Positions 7,686 to 15,207 of a stretch of 64,000 nucleotides of DNA are shown one piece after another (within the stretch, counting starts at the first letter, position 1; the number at the start of each line of letters is the position of its first letter). The notes beneath the pieces were generated by a model. The model did no database searches. It was given only the letters and a program-made list of their open reading frames with translations, and was not told the origin of the DNA. This stretch comes from Sanguibacter antarcticus (GTDB taxonomy: Bacteria > Actinomycetota > Actinomycetes > Actinomycetales > Cellulomonadaceae): assembly GCF_002564005.1 (NCBI RefSeq), contig NZ_PDJG01000001.1:2294001-2358000 (forward strand), read 5' to 3'. Made by a program: the position numbers and the translations under genes.

Positions 7686-8570
7686 GTGCACCTACCAGCA
7701 CTGAAATACATGCGCGTGCGCGACTACCTGCGTTCTCTCGTCACGCACGAGCTCGAGGTCGGCGACGTCATCCCGTCCGAACGGCTCCTCTGCGAGCGCT
7801 TCGGCGTCTCCCGCATGACGGTCCGCCAGGCCGTCGATGCCCTCGTCGTCGAAGGTCTGCTCGAGCGCGAGCAGGGCCGTGGCACCTTCGTCGCGCCGAG
7901 CAAGGTCGACCTCGAGGTCCGCCTCGTCTCCTACGGCGAGGAGATGCGTCGCCGGGGCATGGAACCGTCGTCCCTCATCCTTGCTGCCGAAGAGGTCGCC
8001 GCGGCGCCCGACGTCGCCGACGCCCTCGACCTCGCTCCCGGGGAGCAGGTCTTCTACCTCCACCGGGTCCGGCTCGCCGACGGTGAGCCGATGGCCATCG
8101 AGCAGTCCTGGGTCCCGCTGCACCTCGTCCCGGGGCTCTTCGACGGCGACGTCCCCGACAGCATCTACGGCGAGCTGCGCAGCCGTGGCCTCGCCCCCGA
8201 GTGGGGCGAAGACACGGTGGCGGCCAGCGAGGTCGACGCCCGCGACGCCGCACTGCTCGGCATCCGCGTGGGGCGAGCGGTCCTGCGCACGACGCGCCGG
8301 ACGTTCTCGGGTCAGACCGCGTGCGTCTACTCGAGGTCCTCCTACCGGGCCGACCGCTACGTGCTGTGGGTGCCGGTCCGTGCACCACGGCCGGCGCTCA
8401 CACCGCGCACCCGGGCGGGGTCGCCGACCGCGACCGCCGACGGCACTGAGGTCGCTCGGGGCACAGAGGGTGCTGAGGTCGCTCGGGGCGCTGGGAGCGC
8501 TGGGAGCGCACAGCCTGCGGACGTGCGCTCAGCCGACCAGCGAGACACGATGATCGAGGAGCCCACATGA
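7686..8570 (+). CDS. GntR-family (HutC/UTRA) regulator, DasR-like
   Basis: The 294-residue regulator has a GntR winged helix (MRVRDYLRSLVTHELEVGDVIPSERLLCERFGVSRMTVRQAVDALVVEGLLEREQGRGTFVA in outline) and a UTRA effector domain with FYLHRVRLADGEPMAIEQSWVP. This architecture matches DasR/NagR, which sense GlcN-6-P or GlcNAc-6-P and repress GlcNAc phosphotransferase genes. The GTG at 7686 has GGAGGG nine bases upstream; longer in-frame starts would lie inside the dre-like site. The last 50 residues are a low-complexity tail built from imperfect copies of EVARGTEGA, an oddity probably dispensable for function. It heads a cluster of EIIB, EIIB and EIIA genes. Confidence 0.9.
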   Translation: MHLPALKYMRVRDYLRSLVTHELEVGDVIPSERLLCERFGVSRMTVRQAVDALVVEGLLEREQGRGTFVAPSKVDLEVRLVSYGEEMRRRGMEPSSLILAAEEVAAAPDVADALDLAPGEQVFYLHRVRLADGEPMAIEQSWVPLHLVPGLFDGDVPDSIYGELRSRGLAPEWGEDTVAASEVDARDAALLGIRVGRAVLRTTRRTFSGQTACVYSRSSYRADRYVLWVPVRAPRPALTPRTRAGSPTATADGTEVARGTEGAEVARGAGSAGSAQPADVRSADQRDTMIEEPT

Positions 8571-8589
8571 CCAAGGAGCTGAGCACACC

Positions 8590-8823
8590 GTGACGGATCA
8601 GGCTGCACGCGTCCTCGCCGCACTCGGCGGCGTCGCGAACATCATCGACATCGAGCCGTGCACCACACGGCTGCGCTCCGAGGTGCGGGACCCCGCGCTC
8701 GTCGACGTCGCCGCGCTGCGTGGCGTCGGGGCTCATGGCGTGATGGTCTCCGGACGCGTCGTCCAGGTCGTCATCGGACCCAGCGTCGACACTCTCGCGA
8801 CGGACCTCGAAGACCTCATGTGA
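8590..8823 (+). CDS. PTS EIIB domain protein, copy 1
   Basis: A free-standing 77-residue EIIB of the glucose/GlcNAc family. The phospho-accepting cysteine is in IIDIEPCTTRLR (Cys24 from the GTG at 8590), the classic D-x-C-x-T-R-L motif. It receives phosphate from EIIA and passes it to the sugar in EIIC. The start is a GTG with AAGGAG eleven bases upstream. It is 20 bp behind the GntR gene and 75 bp ahead of a second, closely related EIIB; by eye 47 of 74 aligned residues are identical, so the pair is a tandem duplication. The copy retains all visible key residues and is likely functional. Confidence 0.92.
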   Translation: MTDQAARVLAALGGVANIIDIEPCTTRLRSEVRDPALVDVAALRGVGAHGVMVSGRVVQVVIGPSVDTLATDLEDLM

Positions 8824-8898
8824 CACCTCTCCCGATGGCGGATCTCACGGAGCAGGACAGACTGACGAGCACAGCAGCCCGATGACAAGGAGCACCCG

Positions 8899-9129
8899 AT
8901 GAACAAGGCAGAGCAGATCCTCGCGGCTCTCGGCGGAGACGAGAACATCATCGACCTCGAGCCGTGCATCACGCGGCTGCGGGTCGAGGTCAAGGACGGT
9001 TCCCTCGTCGACGAGGCAGCCCTCAGGGCCACGGGTGCCTTCGGGGTCCTGCGCTCCGGCACCGTCGTGCAGGTGATCGTCGGTCCCGAGGCTGACACCC
9101 TGGCGTCCGACATCGACGACCTCCGCTGA
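8899..9129 (+). CDS. PTS EIIB domain protein, copy 2
   Basis: A second single-domain EIIB, 76 residues, with the phosphocysteine in IIDLEPCITRLR (Cys23). It starts with ATG preceded by AAGGAG, and its stop overlaps the EIIA start by one base (TGATG), so EIIB-2 and EIIA are translationally coupled. Compared with copy 1 it differs mainly at surface positions (VKDGSL versus VRDPAL, ATGAFGV versus GVGAHGV). The two may be redundant, or may serve different EIIC partners elsewhere in the genome. Confidence 0.93.
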   Translation: MNKAEQILAALGGDENIIDLEPCITRLRVEVKDGSLVDEAALRATGAFGVLRSGTVVQVIVGPEADTLASDIDDLR

Positions 9130-9593
9130 TGCGCACGCCGCTGACGTTCCTCGCGCCCGTCCACGGGACGGTCCGTCTGATCGCGGACGTTCCTGACCCG
9201 GTCTTCGCTGAAGAGATCGTCGGTCCGGGCGTCGCGATCGACCCGGACACGTCGGGCCCCAGCGAGGCCGTCGCACCGATCGCCGGGGTCGTCGCCAAGC
9301 TCCATCCGCACGCGTTCGTCGTCCAGGGCGCCGACGGGCGGGCGGCACTCGTCCACCTCGGTCTGGACACAGTCCAGCTCGCCGGCGAGGGCTTCACCCT
9401 CCTCGCCGCCGAGGGCGACGAGGTCGCGGCAGGCGACCCGATCGTCTCGTGGGTCCCCGCCGACGTGGTCGCGGGCGGCCGGTCACCGGTCTGCCCGGTC
9501 GTCGCCCTCCAGGGCGAGCCCGGCTCGGTGACCCCCCTCGCGGCCCCCGGCACGACCGTCCACCCAGGCACCCCGCTCCTCACCTGGACCTGA
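9129..9593 (+). CDS. crr: PTS EIIA component, glucose (Crr) type
   Basis: The 154-residue EIIA takes phosphate from HPr and hands it to EIIB. It shows the Crr-family pattern: an N-terminal FLAPVHGTVRLIADVPDPVFAEEIVGPGVAI, then KLHPHAFVV and VHLGLDTVQLAGEGF. The histidine in PHAF (about His61) corresponds to the supporting His and the one in VHLG (about His76) to the phosphorylated His of E. coli EIIA-Glc. Its ATG overlaps the preceding EIIB stop. It completes a fully split EIIA/EIIB/EIIC system; the same family also regulates other sugar uptake (inducer exclusion) in enteric bacteria, which cannot be assumed here. Confidence 0.93.
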   Translation: MRTPLTFLAPVHGTVRLIADVPDPVFAEEIVGPGVAIDPDTSGPSEAVAPIAGVVAKLHPHAFVVQGADGRAALVHLGLDTVQLAGEGFTLLAAEGDEVAAGDPIVSWVPADVVAGGRSPVCPVVALQGEPGSVTPLAAPGTTVHPGTPLLTWT

Positions 9594-9596
9594 CGG

Positions 9597-9700
9597 CCCC
9601 CCTCCCCGCGCCACCCGGCCCAGCCGCCCGCCCGCCAGGCCCAGCCGCCCGCCCGCCCGCCCGGCCGGCCAGCCGCCCAGCGCCCAGCCGCCAGGCAGGC
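9597..9700. repeat. C-rich low-complexity tract after the EIIA gene
   Basis: About 100 bases made of irregular repeats of CCGCCCG, GGCCCAGCC and CCAGCCGCC directly follow the EIIA stop. No ribosome site or coding signature is present. It adjoins the inverted repeat at 9705-9772. Confidence 0.7.
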
Positions 9701-9704
9701 ACGT

Positions 9705-9772
9705 CGAACTCGGGCGTCTGTTTCGAGATCGTGCCTAGGATTGCCCTAGTTCGAGACAGATGCACGAGCTCG
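9705..9772. repeat. Imperfect 22-bp inverted repeat, intergenic element A
   Basis: Left arm 9705-9726 and right arm 9751-9772 match at 18 of 22 positions in inverted orientation, with a 24-base centre. The arms share the CGA(A/G)CTCG core with element B at 15111-15178. The element sits between EIIA and the mutarotase, both on the plus strand. It could act as a terminator of the PTS operon or as a dispersed repeat. Confidence 0.7.
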
Positions 9773-9811
9773 CGGGACGCGCGGGTCCCGCGGGACCCGC
9801 GGACGCGCAGA

Positions 9812-9849
9812 CGCGCAACCGCGCAACCGCGCAACCGCGCAACCGCAAC
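9812..9849 (+). repeat. 8-bp tandem repeat (CGCGCAAC)n
   Basis: Four exact copies of the octamer CGCGCAAC run from 9812 to 9843, followed by a partial copy. They end 22 bp before the mutarotase ATG. No coding role is apparent. Confidence 0.8.
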
Positions 9850-9871
9850 GACCAGCGACATCGGAGATCTC

Positions 9872-10765
9872 ATGCGCAACCTTCCAGACAGCGTGCGCCT
9901 CACGACCGGGCAGGGCGGGCTGCCCGTCGTGCAGGTAGACGGCGCCACGGCCGCGGCCGAGGTCTACCTGCACGGCGCGACCGTGACCCGGTGGGCTCCG
10001 ACCGGCGCGGACGACGCGCTCTGGGTGAGCGGGTCGAGCCACTTCACCGCGGGCAAGCCGATCCGTGGAGGTGTCCCGATCTGCTTCCCGTGGTTCGGCG
10101 CGCTCGACGACCACCCGGACGCTCCCGCGCACGGCTTCGCACGGCTCACGTCCTGGCAGCTCGCCGGGGCGCAGGACGACGGCGAGCACGTCACGCTCAC
10201 CCTGAGTCTCACGGACGCCGACGTCGCCGCGTCTCCCGGCGCTGCCGACTGGCCGCACCGCTTCGAGGCGGTGTACACGGTCGTCGTCGGTGCGCGTCTC
10301 TCGCTCAGCCTCACGGTGACGAACCACGACGACGCACCGTTCACGTTCGAAGAGGCCCTCCACACGTACTTCGCCGTGCAGGACGTGCGCACCACCGAGG
10401 TCGCAGGCCTCGAGGGGCACGCCTTCCTCGACCGTCTCGCCGGCCCGGGGCCTGTTCCGGGCGAGGACGCCCCTGTCCGTTTCGATGGAGAGACGGACCG
10501 TATCTACCTCGGCGTCGGGTCTGGTGCGGCCGTGCACGACCTCGCAGCCGGGCGGTCCGTCGTCATCGCCAAACGAGGGTCCGACGCGACGGTCGTGTGG
10601 AACCCGTGGATCGACAAGGCTGCAGCGATGGCGGACTTCGGCGACGACGAGTGGACCGGGATGGTCTGTGTCGAGGTGTGCAACGTGCGGGACACCGCCG
10701 TGAGCCTCGCCCCCGGAGCGAGCCACACGATGACGGCGATGTACCAGCTCTCACCGACCGGCTGA
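9872..10765 (+). CDS. D-hexose-6-phosphate mutarotase / aldose 1-epimerase family protein
   Basis: The 297-residue protein matches the YeaD-type hexose-6-phosphate mutarotases, which interconvert alpha and beta anomers of sugar phosphates in the cytoplasm. Landmarks are AEVYLHGATVTRWAP, KPIRGGVPICFPWFG, AHGFARLTSWQ (active-site His) and, near the end, NPWIDKAAAMADFGDDEWTGMVCVE with the catalytic glutamate in CVE. The ATG at 9872 has GGAG five bases upstream; longer in-frame extensions run through simple repeats and are not credible. A mutarotase fits the adjacent sugar PTS, because incoming sugars arrive as 6-phosphates. The 3' end overlaps the convergent MFS gene by 15 bp. Confidence 0.92.
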   Translation: MRNLPDSVRLTTGQGGLPVVQVDGATAAAEVYLHGATVTRWAPTGADDALWVSGSSHFTAGKPIRGGVPICFPWFGALDDHPDAPAHGFARLTSWQLAGAQDDGEHVTLTLSLTDADVAASPGAADWPHRFEAVYTVVVGARLSLSLTVTNHDDAPFTFEEALHTYFAVQDVRTTEVAGLEGHAFLDRLAGPGPVPGEDAPVRFDGETDRIYLGVGSGAAVHDLAAGRSVVIAKRGSDATVVWNPWIDKAAAMADFGDDEWTGMVCVEVCNVRDTAVSLAPGASHTMTAMYQLSPTG

Positions 10766-11989
10766 GGGCTCCTTCGCAGCGGGCGGGCCGACGGGATCTC
10801 TGCGCAGCACCAGTGCGCTGAGGAGCACGAGCCCCAGGGCAGCACCGCAGACCACCACGACCGCGAACGGGATGCCCGCGTGCTGGATCGCGATCCCGGC
10901 GACCGCGCTGACCAGCGTCGAGCCGAGGTTGTGGCTCGTGTTCACCCAGGTTGTCGCTGCGTTCTGCTGGTGCTCTCCTGCTGCGGCGGGAGCCGCGAGG
11001 TACGCGACGATCATCACCGGCGAGAAGAACAGGCCCGCAGAGCCGAGGAGAGCGACGAGCGCCGTCGTGCCAGGTGAGAGGGCGAGGCCCGAGGCCCCGA
11101 CCACGAGCAGGACGCTCAACGCGGTGAGCTGCTGCACCGGGGAGCCGGGGACGCGCACTGCCCCGTAGAGAAGGCCACCGACAGCGCTGCCGCCCGCGAA
11201 GACACCGAGCGCGATCCCGACCGTCGCGGTGCTGCCCAGGTTCGCACCTGCAGCGGGCACCGCGACGCTGACGAGGCCCGAGATCCCTCCCGCGACGAGC
11301 GCCGGCAGGAGGAGCGCCACGAAGCGTGGGTCGAGGACGAGGGCGCGACCCGCGCCCTGCGCACCTGGTCGCACCAGGCCACCTCGCATCTGCGCCACGG
11401 AGCTCGTCCTGACGAAGAGCAGACCGCCAATCGCTACGAGCACAGCCGGCACGAGCATCACGTACCCCGGAGCCAGCCCGGCGAGCAAGAGCCCAGCGAC
11501 CGCGGGCCCCGCCAGGTACAACAGCTCCTCGACCACCGAGTCGAGGCTCAGCCCGACCGTGCGATCGTCCCTGCCGGGCAAAAGCTCGCGCCATGCGACG
11601 CGCATGGTCGGCCCGAGCGGCGGAGCGACGCTCCCAGCAAGACCAGCGAGCGCCAGCACCACCCAGGCGGGGCTCGCCACGAGGCTCGCCACCGCGAGCG
11701 CGGTGAGCGACGCGCTGAAGCTCAGGACGAGGATGCTGAGCATCGTCTGCGCGCCGGCGCGATCGATGAGCCACGCACGGAGCGGGGCGAGGAACGTCGC
11801 CCCGGCGCCGTAGGCGGCCACCGCGATCCCGGCGAACGCGATGGACGACGCAGCGTCCTGGGCAGCGTAGAAGAGCGGCAGGAAGACCAGCGCGTACGCG
11901 GACCGGCCGATCATCGAGAGGGCAAAAGTCGTCAGGACGCGAGGACGGGACAGGACCGCCCGGTAGGCACGTCGTCGTTCAGCAGGCAT
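10751..11989 (-). CDS. MFS transporter
   Basis: A 412-residue major facilitator with about twelve hydrophobic segments. It has AAYGAGATFLAPLRAWLIDRAGAQ in the loop between helices 2 and 3, where MFS proteins carry the G-x3-D-R-x-G-x-R-like signature (here LIDRAGAQ). PTMRVAWRELLPGRDDRTVGLSLDSVVEELLYLAGPAVAGLLL is a pattern common in drug/metabolite exporters. The substrate is unknown. The ATG at 11989 is preceded by GGAGCTG. It converges on the mutarotase with a 15-bp overlap, so antisense interference at the 3' ends is possible. Confidence 0.88.
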   Translation of the reverse strand: MPAERRRAYRAVLSRPRVLTTFALSMIGRSAYALVFLPLFYAAQDAASSIAFAGIAVAAYGAGATFLAPLRAWLIDRAGAQTMLSILVLSFSASLTALAVASLVASPAWVVLALAGLAGSVAPPLGPTMRVAWRELLPGRDDRTVGLSLDSVVEELLYLAGPAVAGLLLAGLAPGYVMLVPAVLVAIGGLLFVRTSSVAQMRGGLVRPGAQGAGRALVLDPRFVALLLPALVAGGISGLVSVAVPAAGANLGSTATVGIALGVFAGGSAVGGLLYGAVRVPGSPVQQLTALSVLLVVGASGLALSPGTTALVALLGSAGLFFSPVMIVAYLAAPAAAGEHQQNAATTWVNTSHNLGSTLVSAVAGIAIQHAGIPFAVVVVCGAALGLVLLSALVLRRDPVGPPAAKEPSAGR

Positions 11990-12188
11990 CGCACAGCTCC
12001 ATGCAGTCGCGACAGCCCCTGAGGGGCCGTCGATGAGAATCGGACCTCGTGCGCACGAGTGCGCAGCCCGGCTCCTAGTGCGACTGACAGAACATGCGAC
12101 GAACGCTACCGCGCCCTGTGGAGGGTCCGCTACCTGGCCCCAGGGTCCTGCCCACGCTCACTTTCAGGGCACACACCTTGCCTGCGCG

Positions 12189-12207
12189 GTGTCGTGCCGG
12201 ACGACAC
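12189..12207 (-). terminator. hairpin downstream of doxX
   Basis: A perfect 7-bp stem (GTGTCGT / ACGACAC) with a five-base GCCGG loop lies six bases past the stop of the minus-strand DoxX gene. The rest of the gap 11990-12188 holds no convincing gene or RNA. Confidence 0.4.
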
Positions 12208-12212
12208 GCCGG

Positions 12213-12587
12213 TCAGAAGGCGTAGGCACCTAGTCGGCCCCACGCGACGAACGCCGCCAAGAGCGCGAGGACGATCGACGGGGCGGCTGCGGAGAGTCCC
12301 TCACCGCTGCGGAGGTGAACGACGACTGCGCCGATCATGAGGGCGACAAGCGCGATCGCAGCGACGGGGACAAGAATGGGAAGAACACCGACGAGAGCGG
12401 GAAGGACTAGGCCGAGCGCGCCCAGTATCTCTGCGACACCGAGGAGCTTGACGGCGCCCTGCGGGGTGCTCGCGACGAAGGACATCTTCTCCATCAGCTG
12501 CTCGCGACTACCGGCGACCTTCGCCGTCCCTGCTGCGAGGAACACGAGGGTGAGCAGACCGGCAACGATCCAGAGGGCGATATTCAT
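12213..12587 (-). CDS. DoxX-family small membrane protein
   Basis: The 124-residue protein has four predicted hydrophobic segments, FLAAGTAKVAGSREQLMEKM after the first helix, and VKLLGVAEILGALGLVLPALVG typical of DoxX/DoxX-like proteins. In mycobacteria the family participates in a membrane oxidoreductase complex against thiol stress; in most actinobacteria the role is unclear. The ATG at 12587 has AGGAG six bases upstream; a longer start would begin inside an operator. It is divergently transcribed from the MarR regulator with two MarR-like palindromes between them, so it is almost certainly the regulator's target. Confidence 0.88.
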   Translation of the reverse strand: MNIALWIVAGLLTLVFLAAGTAKVAGSREQLMEKMSFVASTPQGAVKLLGVAEILGALGLVLPALVGVLPILVPVAAIALVALMIGAVVVHLRSGEGLSAAAPSIVLALLAAFVAWGRLGAYAF

Positions 12588-12599
12588 GACACTCCTGAC

Positions 12600-12611
12600 T
12601 TGAAAATTCAA
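12600..12611. promoter_or_regulatory. MarR operator, doxX-proximal
   Basis: TTGAAAATTCAA is a near-perfect palindrome and starts exactly 40 bp from the matching site at 12640-12651. The flanks CTTGAAA(A/T)TTCAACTGA also form a larger 17-bp inverted repeat with that second site (one mismatch). It overlaps the doxX leader. Confidence 0.7.
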
Positions 12612-12639
12612 CTGACGAGACGAAGATATCTCTCTTCAG

Positions 12640-12651
12640 TTGAAATTTCAA
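12640..12651. promoter_or_regulatory. MarR operator, marR-proximal
   Basis: TTGAAATTTCAA is a perfect 12-bp palindrome of the kind bound by MarR proteins. Its first six bases also serve as a -35-like TTGAAA for the marR promoter, so binding would occlude RNA polymerase. Confidence 0.75.
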
Positions 12652-12673
12652 GGGAATGCGTATGATGGACCCA
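12640..12673 (+). promoter_or_regulatory. marR promoter, probably giving a leaderless transcript
   Basis: TTGAAA (12640-12645) and TATGAT (12661-12666) are separated by 15 bp. The expected start site falls at about 12673, which is the A of the marR ATG. No ribosome-binding site precedes that ATG, consistent with leaderless translation, which is common in actinobacteria. Confidence 0.6.
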
Positions 12674-13206
12674 TGACCGACGATTCCGACGTGCCCTGGC
12701 TCTCCCCGTCCGAGGTACGTTCCTGGGTCGCGCTCGCTGCACTCATGGAGGTGCTGCCGCCCGCCGTGAGCACTCAGCTCAAGCGAGACAGCAAGCTCAA
12801 CAGCTTCGACTACATGGTCATGGCCGGGCTCTCCGAATCGCCAGGCAGTGCTGCACTCATGAGCGACCTCGCGGCCTTCGCAGCCGGCTCGGTCTCCAGG
12901 CTCTCTCATGCACTCACACGCATGGAAGGACAAAGCTGGGTCCTGCGTCGCCCCTTCGCCGAAGACGGCCGCCACACAGAGGTCCTCCTCACCGCGGCCG
13001 GCAGAGCGGTCGTAGAGGCCGCCGCCCCAGGTCATGTCCGGACGGTCCGTCGGCTCGTCGTCGACCCGCTGGGTCCAGACAAGATGAAACAGCTGGGCGA
13101 CCTCGCCGCAGAGCTGCTCGCGGTCGTAGACCCCGCCGCATTCCACATCTTCGACCAGCACCCTGACGTCACATCCCCCTCGCCAGGACCTGCGCCTCGC
13201 CGATGA
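12673..13206 (+). CDS. MarR-family transcriptional regulator
   Basis: The 177-residue winged-helix protein has KLNSFDYMVMAGLSESPGSAALMSDLAAFAAGSVSRLSHALTRMEGQSWVLRRPFAEDGRHTEVLLTAAGRAVVE in outline, the standard MarR recognition helix and wing. Family members bind palindromic DNA as dimers and release it when a phenolic or oxidant ligand binds. Twin palindromes at 12600 and 12640 indicate regulation of itself and of divergent doxX. The C-terminal tail is proline-rich. Translation probably starts at the 5' end of the message. Confidence 0.92.
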   Translation: MTDDSDVPWLSPSEVRSWVALAALMEVLPPAVSTQLKRDSKLNSFDYMVMAGLSESPGSAALMSDLAAFAAGSVSRLSHALTRMEGQSWVLRRPFAEDGRHTEVLLTAAGRAVVEAAAPGHVRTVRRLVVDPLGPDKMKQLGDLAAELLAVVDPAAFHIFDQHPDVTSPSPGPAPRR

Positions 13207-13234
13207 GCCTCCCCCTCTGTCGCACCGCGCCGCC

Positions 13235-13487
13235 ATGGTCGCGGACGAGGCTCCCGTCGCATGGTTGACGACTCTGCGCACTGACGGATCTCCACACGTC
13301 TCACCCATCTAGTTCGTCCTCGACGGCTCCCGGCTCTGGCTCGTAAGCGCCACGACGAACGTCAAGATCCGTCCCCTCCATGAACATCGCTGTCGACGGC
13401 CCGTCGGACCACCCGCGCGACCCCGGGCCGGACGGCGAACGGGTCGCTGTCGAGATCACGGCGTCGCGGTGGCTTCTCGGCTATTGA
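13235..13487 (+). pseudogene. Remnant of a PPOX/F420-dependent (pyridoxamine-phosphate-oxidase-fold) protein
   Basis: From ATG 13235 the frame reads a good match to the N-terminus of PPOX-family flavin or F420 proteins (DEAPVAWLTTLRTDGSPHVSPI), then hits TAG at 13310 where the family has a tryptophan. It resumes as FVLDGSRLWLVSATTNVKIR in the same frame. A shift of one base near 13365-13383 is then needed to read a plausible continuation (GERVAVEITASRW) to TGA at 13485. The nonsense codon plus the frameshift suggest a decayed gene about half the usual length. Sequencing error could explain one lesion but not easily both. Confidence 0.65.
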
Positions 13488-13591
13488 CCTGGAGGTACGG
13501 CCGCAGCACCCCGTGGCCCGACAGCGGACGGGAAGACCTGTCGACGGGCAAGCAGCCCCCACGACGAGGCGCGTACCGGAGAATGGCATCC

Positions 13592-15001
13592 GTGACCATC
13601 GCTGCAGACGCCAGAGCCCGGCTCTACCGGCGCACCCTGACCACAGTCGTCGTCTCCCAGGTGTTCGGCGGTGCCGGCCTCGCAGCCGGGATCACCGTCG
13701 GCGCGCTGCTCGCCGAGGAGATGCTCGGGACGAACACCGTCGCAGGCCTGCCGTCAGCGCTCTTCACCCTCGGATCAGCGGCGACCGCATTCATGGTCGG
13801 ACGCGTCTCCCAACGGTCCGGCCGGAGAGCAGGGCTCAGCGCCGGGTTCGCCGCCGGCGGTCTCGGCGCAGCGGGCGTCGTCGTCGCGGCTGCGACCGGG
13901 AACGTCGTGCTGCTCTTCGCGTCGCTCTTCGTCTACGGTGCCGGTACTGCCTCCAACCTCCAGGCGCGGTACGCCGGGACGGACCTCGCGCAACCGTGGC
14001 AGCGCGGGACGGCGGTGAGCATCGCGATGGTCTCGACGACCGTGGGCGCCGTCGCCGGCCCCAACCTCGTCGGAGTCATGGGCGGCGTCGCGACCGCCTG
14101 GGGGCTGCCGGCGCTCGCTGGGCCGTTCCTCCTCTCGGCCGTCGCCTTTCTCGTCGCCGGGGCAGTCGTCTTCGTCTTCCTGCGACCAGACCCGTTGCTC
14201 GTGGCACGGGCGGGCGCAGAGGCTCCCCTCGACCTCGAGGATCCGCTGGCTGCTCCGGGCACGCCCAGCGCGCCCCTTCCCGGGACCACCAGCGCCCCAG
14301 CCCGGTCCACGCCTCGCACGATCAACCACGGCCTCGCCGCCGGGGCCACCGTCATGGTGCTGACCCAGGTAGCGATGGCGGCGATCATGACGATGACCCC
14401 GAGCCACATGCGCGACCACGGCCACAGCCTGAGCGCCGTCGGCCTCGTCATCAGCATCCACGTCGGAGCGATGTTCCTCCCGTCGGTCGTCACCGGAGTC
14501 CTCGTCGACCGTCTGGGACGCATCCCCATGGCGATCGCCGCCGGCGTGACGCTGCTGGTGTCCGGCGTGCTGGCCGCGGTCGCCCCTGCAGACTCGATGG
14601 GGCTCCTCCTGATCGCGCTCGCGCTGCTGGGTCTCGGCTGGAACTTCGGTCTCATCAGCGGAACGGCTCTCGTCATCGACTCGACCGAGCCCGAGACCCG
14701 GGCATCGACGCAAGGAAGCCTCGACGTTCTCATCGCCCTCGCAGGTGCAGGCAGCGGAGCTCTCTCCGGCTTCGTCATGTCCGGGTCGAGCTACGCAGTC
14801 CTCTCCCTGGCTGGTGGCTCGATGGCGATCGTGCTCGTTCCCGTCGTCCTGTGGACCCACCGCCGCACCCTCCGCGAGGCGGCTTCTGCGAAGGCTGCCT
14901 CCGTCGAGAACGCGACCTCGCTCGCGAACGCAGCCTCCGTCGAGAACACAGACTCCCTCAAGAACACAGACGCCCTCGCAAGCACGAACGGCCCCGGCTA
15001 G
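13592..15001 (+). CDS. MFS transporter
   Basis: A 469-residue major facilitator with two six-helix halves separated by a Pro/Ala/Ser-rich loop (DPLAAPGTPSAPLPGTTSAPARS). It contains FMVGRVSQRSGRRAGLSAG between helices 2 and 3 and TGVLVDRLGRIPMAIAAG in the second half, both copies of the MFS signature. The start is uncertain: GTG 13592 has GGAG about ten bases upstream, whereas ATG 13583 is too close to it. The C-terminal 40 residues are imperfect repeats (ASVENATSLANAASVENTDS) rich in Asn and Ser. The substrate is unknown, likely a drug or metabolite exported by proton antiport. Confidence 0.88.
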   Translation: MTIAADARARLYRRTLTTVVVSQVFGGAGLAAGITVGALLAEEMLGTNTVAGLPSALFTLGSAATAFMVGRVSQRSGRRAGLSAGFAAGGLGAAGVVVAAATGNVVLLFASLFVYGAGTASNLQARYAGTDLAQPWQRGTAVSIAMVSTTVGAVAGPNLVGVMGGVATAWGLPALAGPFLLSAVAFLVAGAVVFVFLRPDPLLVARAGAEAPLDLEDPLAAPGTPSAPLPGTTSAPARSTPRTINHGLAAGATVMVLTQVAMAAIMTMTPSHMRDHGHSLSAVGLVISIHVGAMFLPSVVTGVLVDRLGRIPMAIAAGVTLLVSGVLAAVAPADSMGLLLIALALLGLGWNFGLISGTALVIDSTEPETRASTQGSLDVLIALAGAGSGALSGFVMSGSSYAVLSLAGGSMAIVLVPVVLWTHRRTLREAASAKAASVENATSLANAASVENTDSLKNTDALASTNGPG

Positions 15002-15110
15002 CCGCCCGGTCACGGCCTCTCTCCCCCTCCTCCGCTCTCCCCCTCTGCTCTCCCCCTCCTCCCGGGTTCCCTGCGCCCAAGAACCAACCAGATCCCACGC
15101 GCGATGGCGC

Positions 15111-15178
15111 CGAGCTCGGGCGGTTGTCTCGAGCTCGGGCGTTTGTGCGCCCGAGCTCGAGACAACCGCCCGAGCTCG
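15111..15178. repeat. Perfect 31-bp inverted repeat, intergenic element B
   Basis: Arms 15111-15141 and 15148-15178 are perfectly complementary with a six-base TTTGTG loop. Each arm itself contains CGAGCTCGGGCG twice, separated by GTTGTCT. RNA from either strand would fold into a very stable hairpin. The location, 109 bp after an MFS gene, allows a terminator role. The design repeats that of element C at 21682-21741. Confidence 0.9.
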
Positions 15179-15207
15179 CTGCGAGCCACGCGGGAGCCAC
15201 GCGGGAA

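Noticed and set aside
11990..12188. Small RNA or small gene in the gap between the MFS and doxX genes
   Set aside because: Short open frames there lack ribosome sites and any pattern; no tRNA-like cloverleaf was seen. The gap is left as promoter and terminator space.
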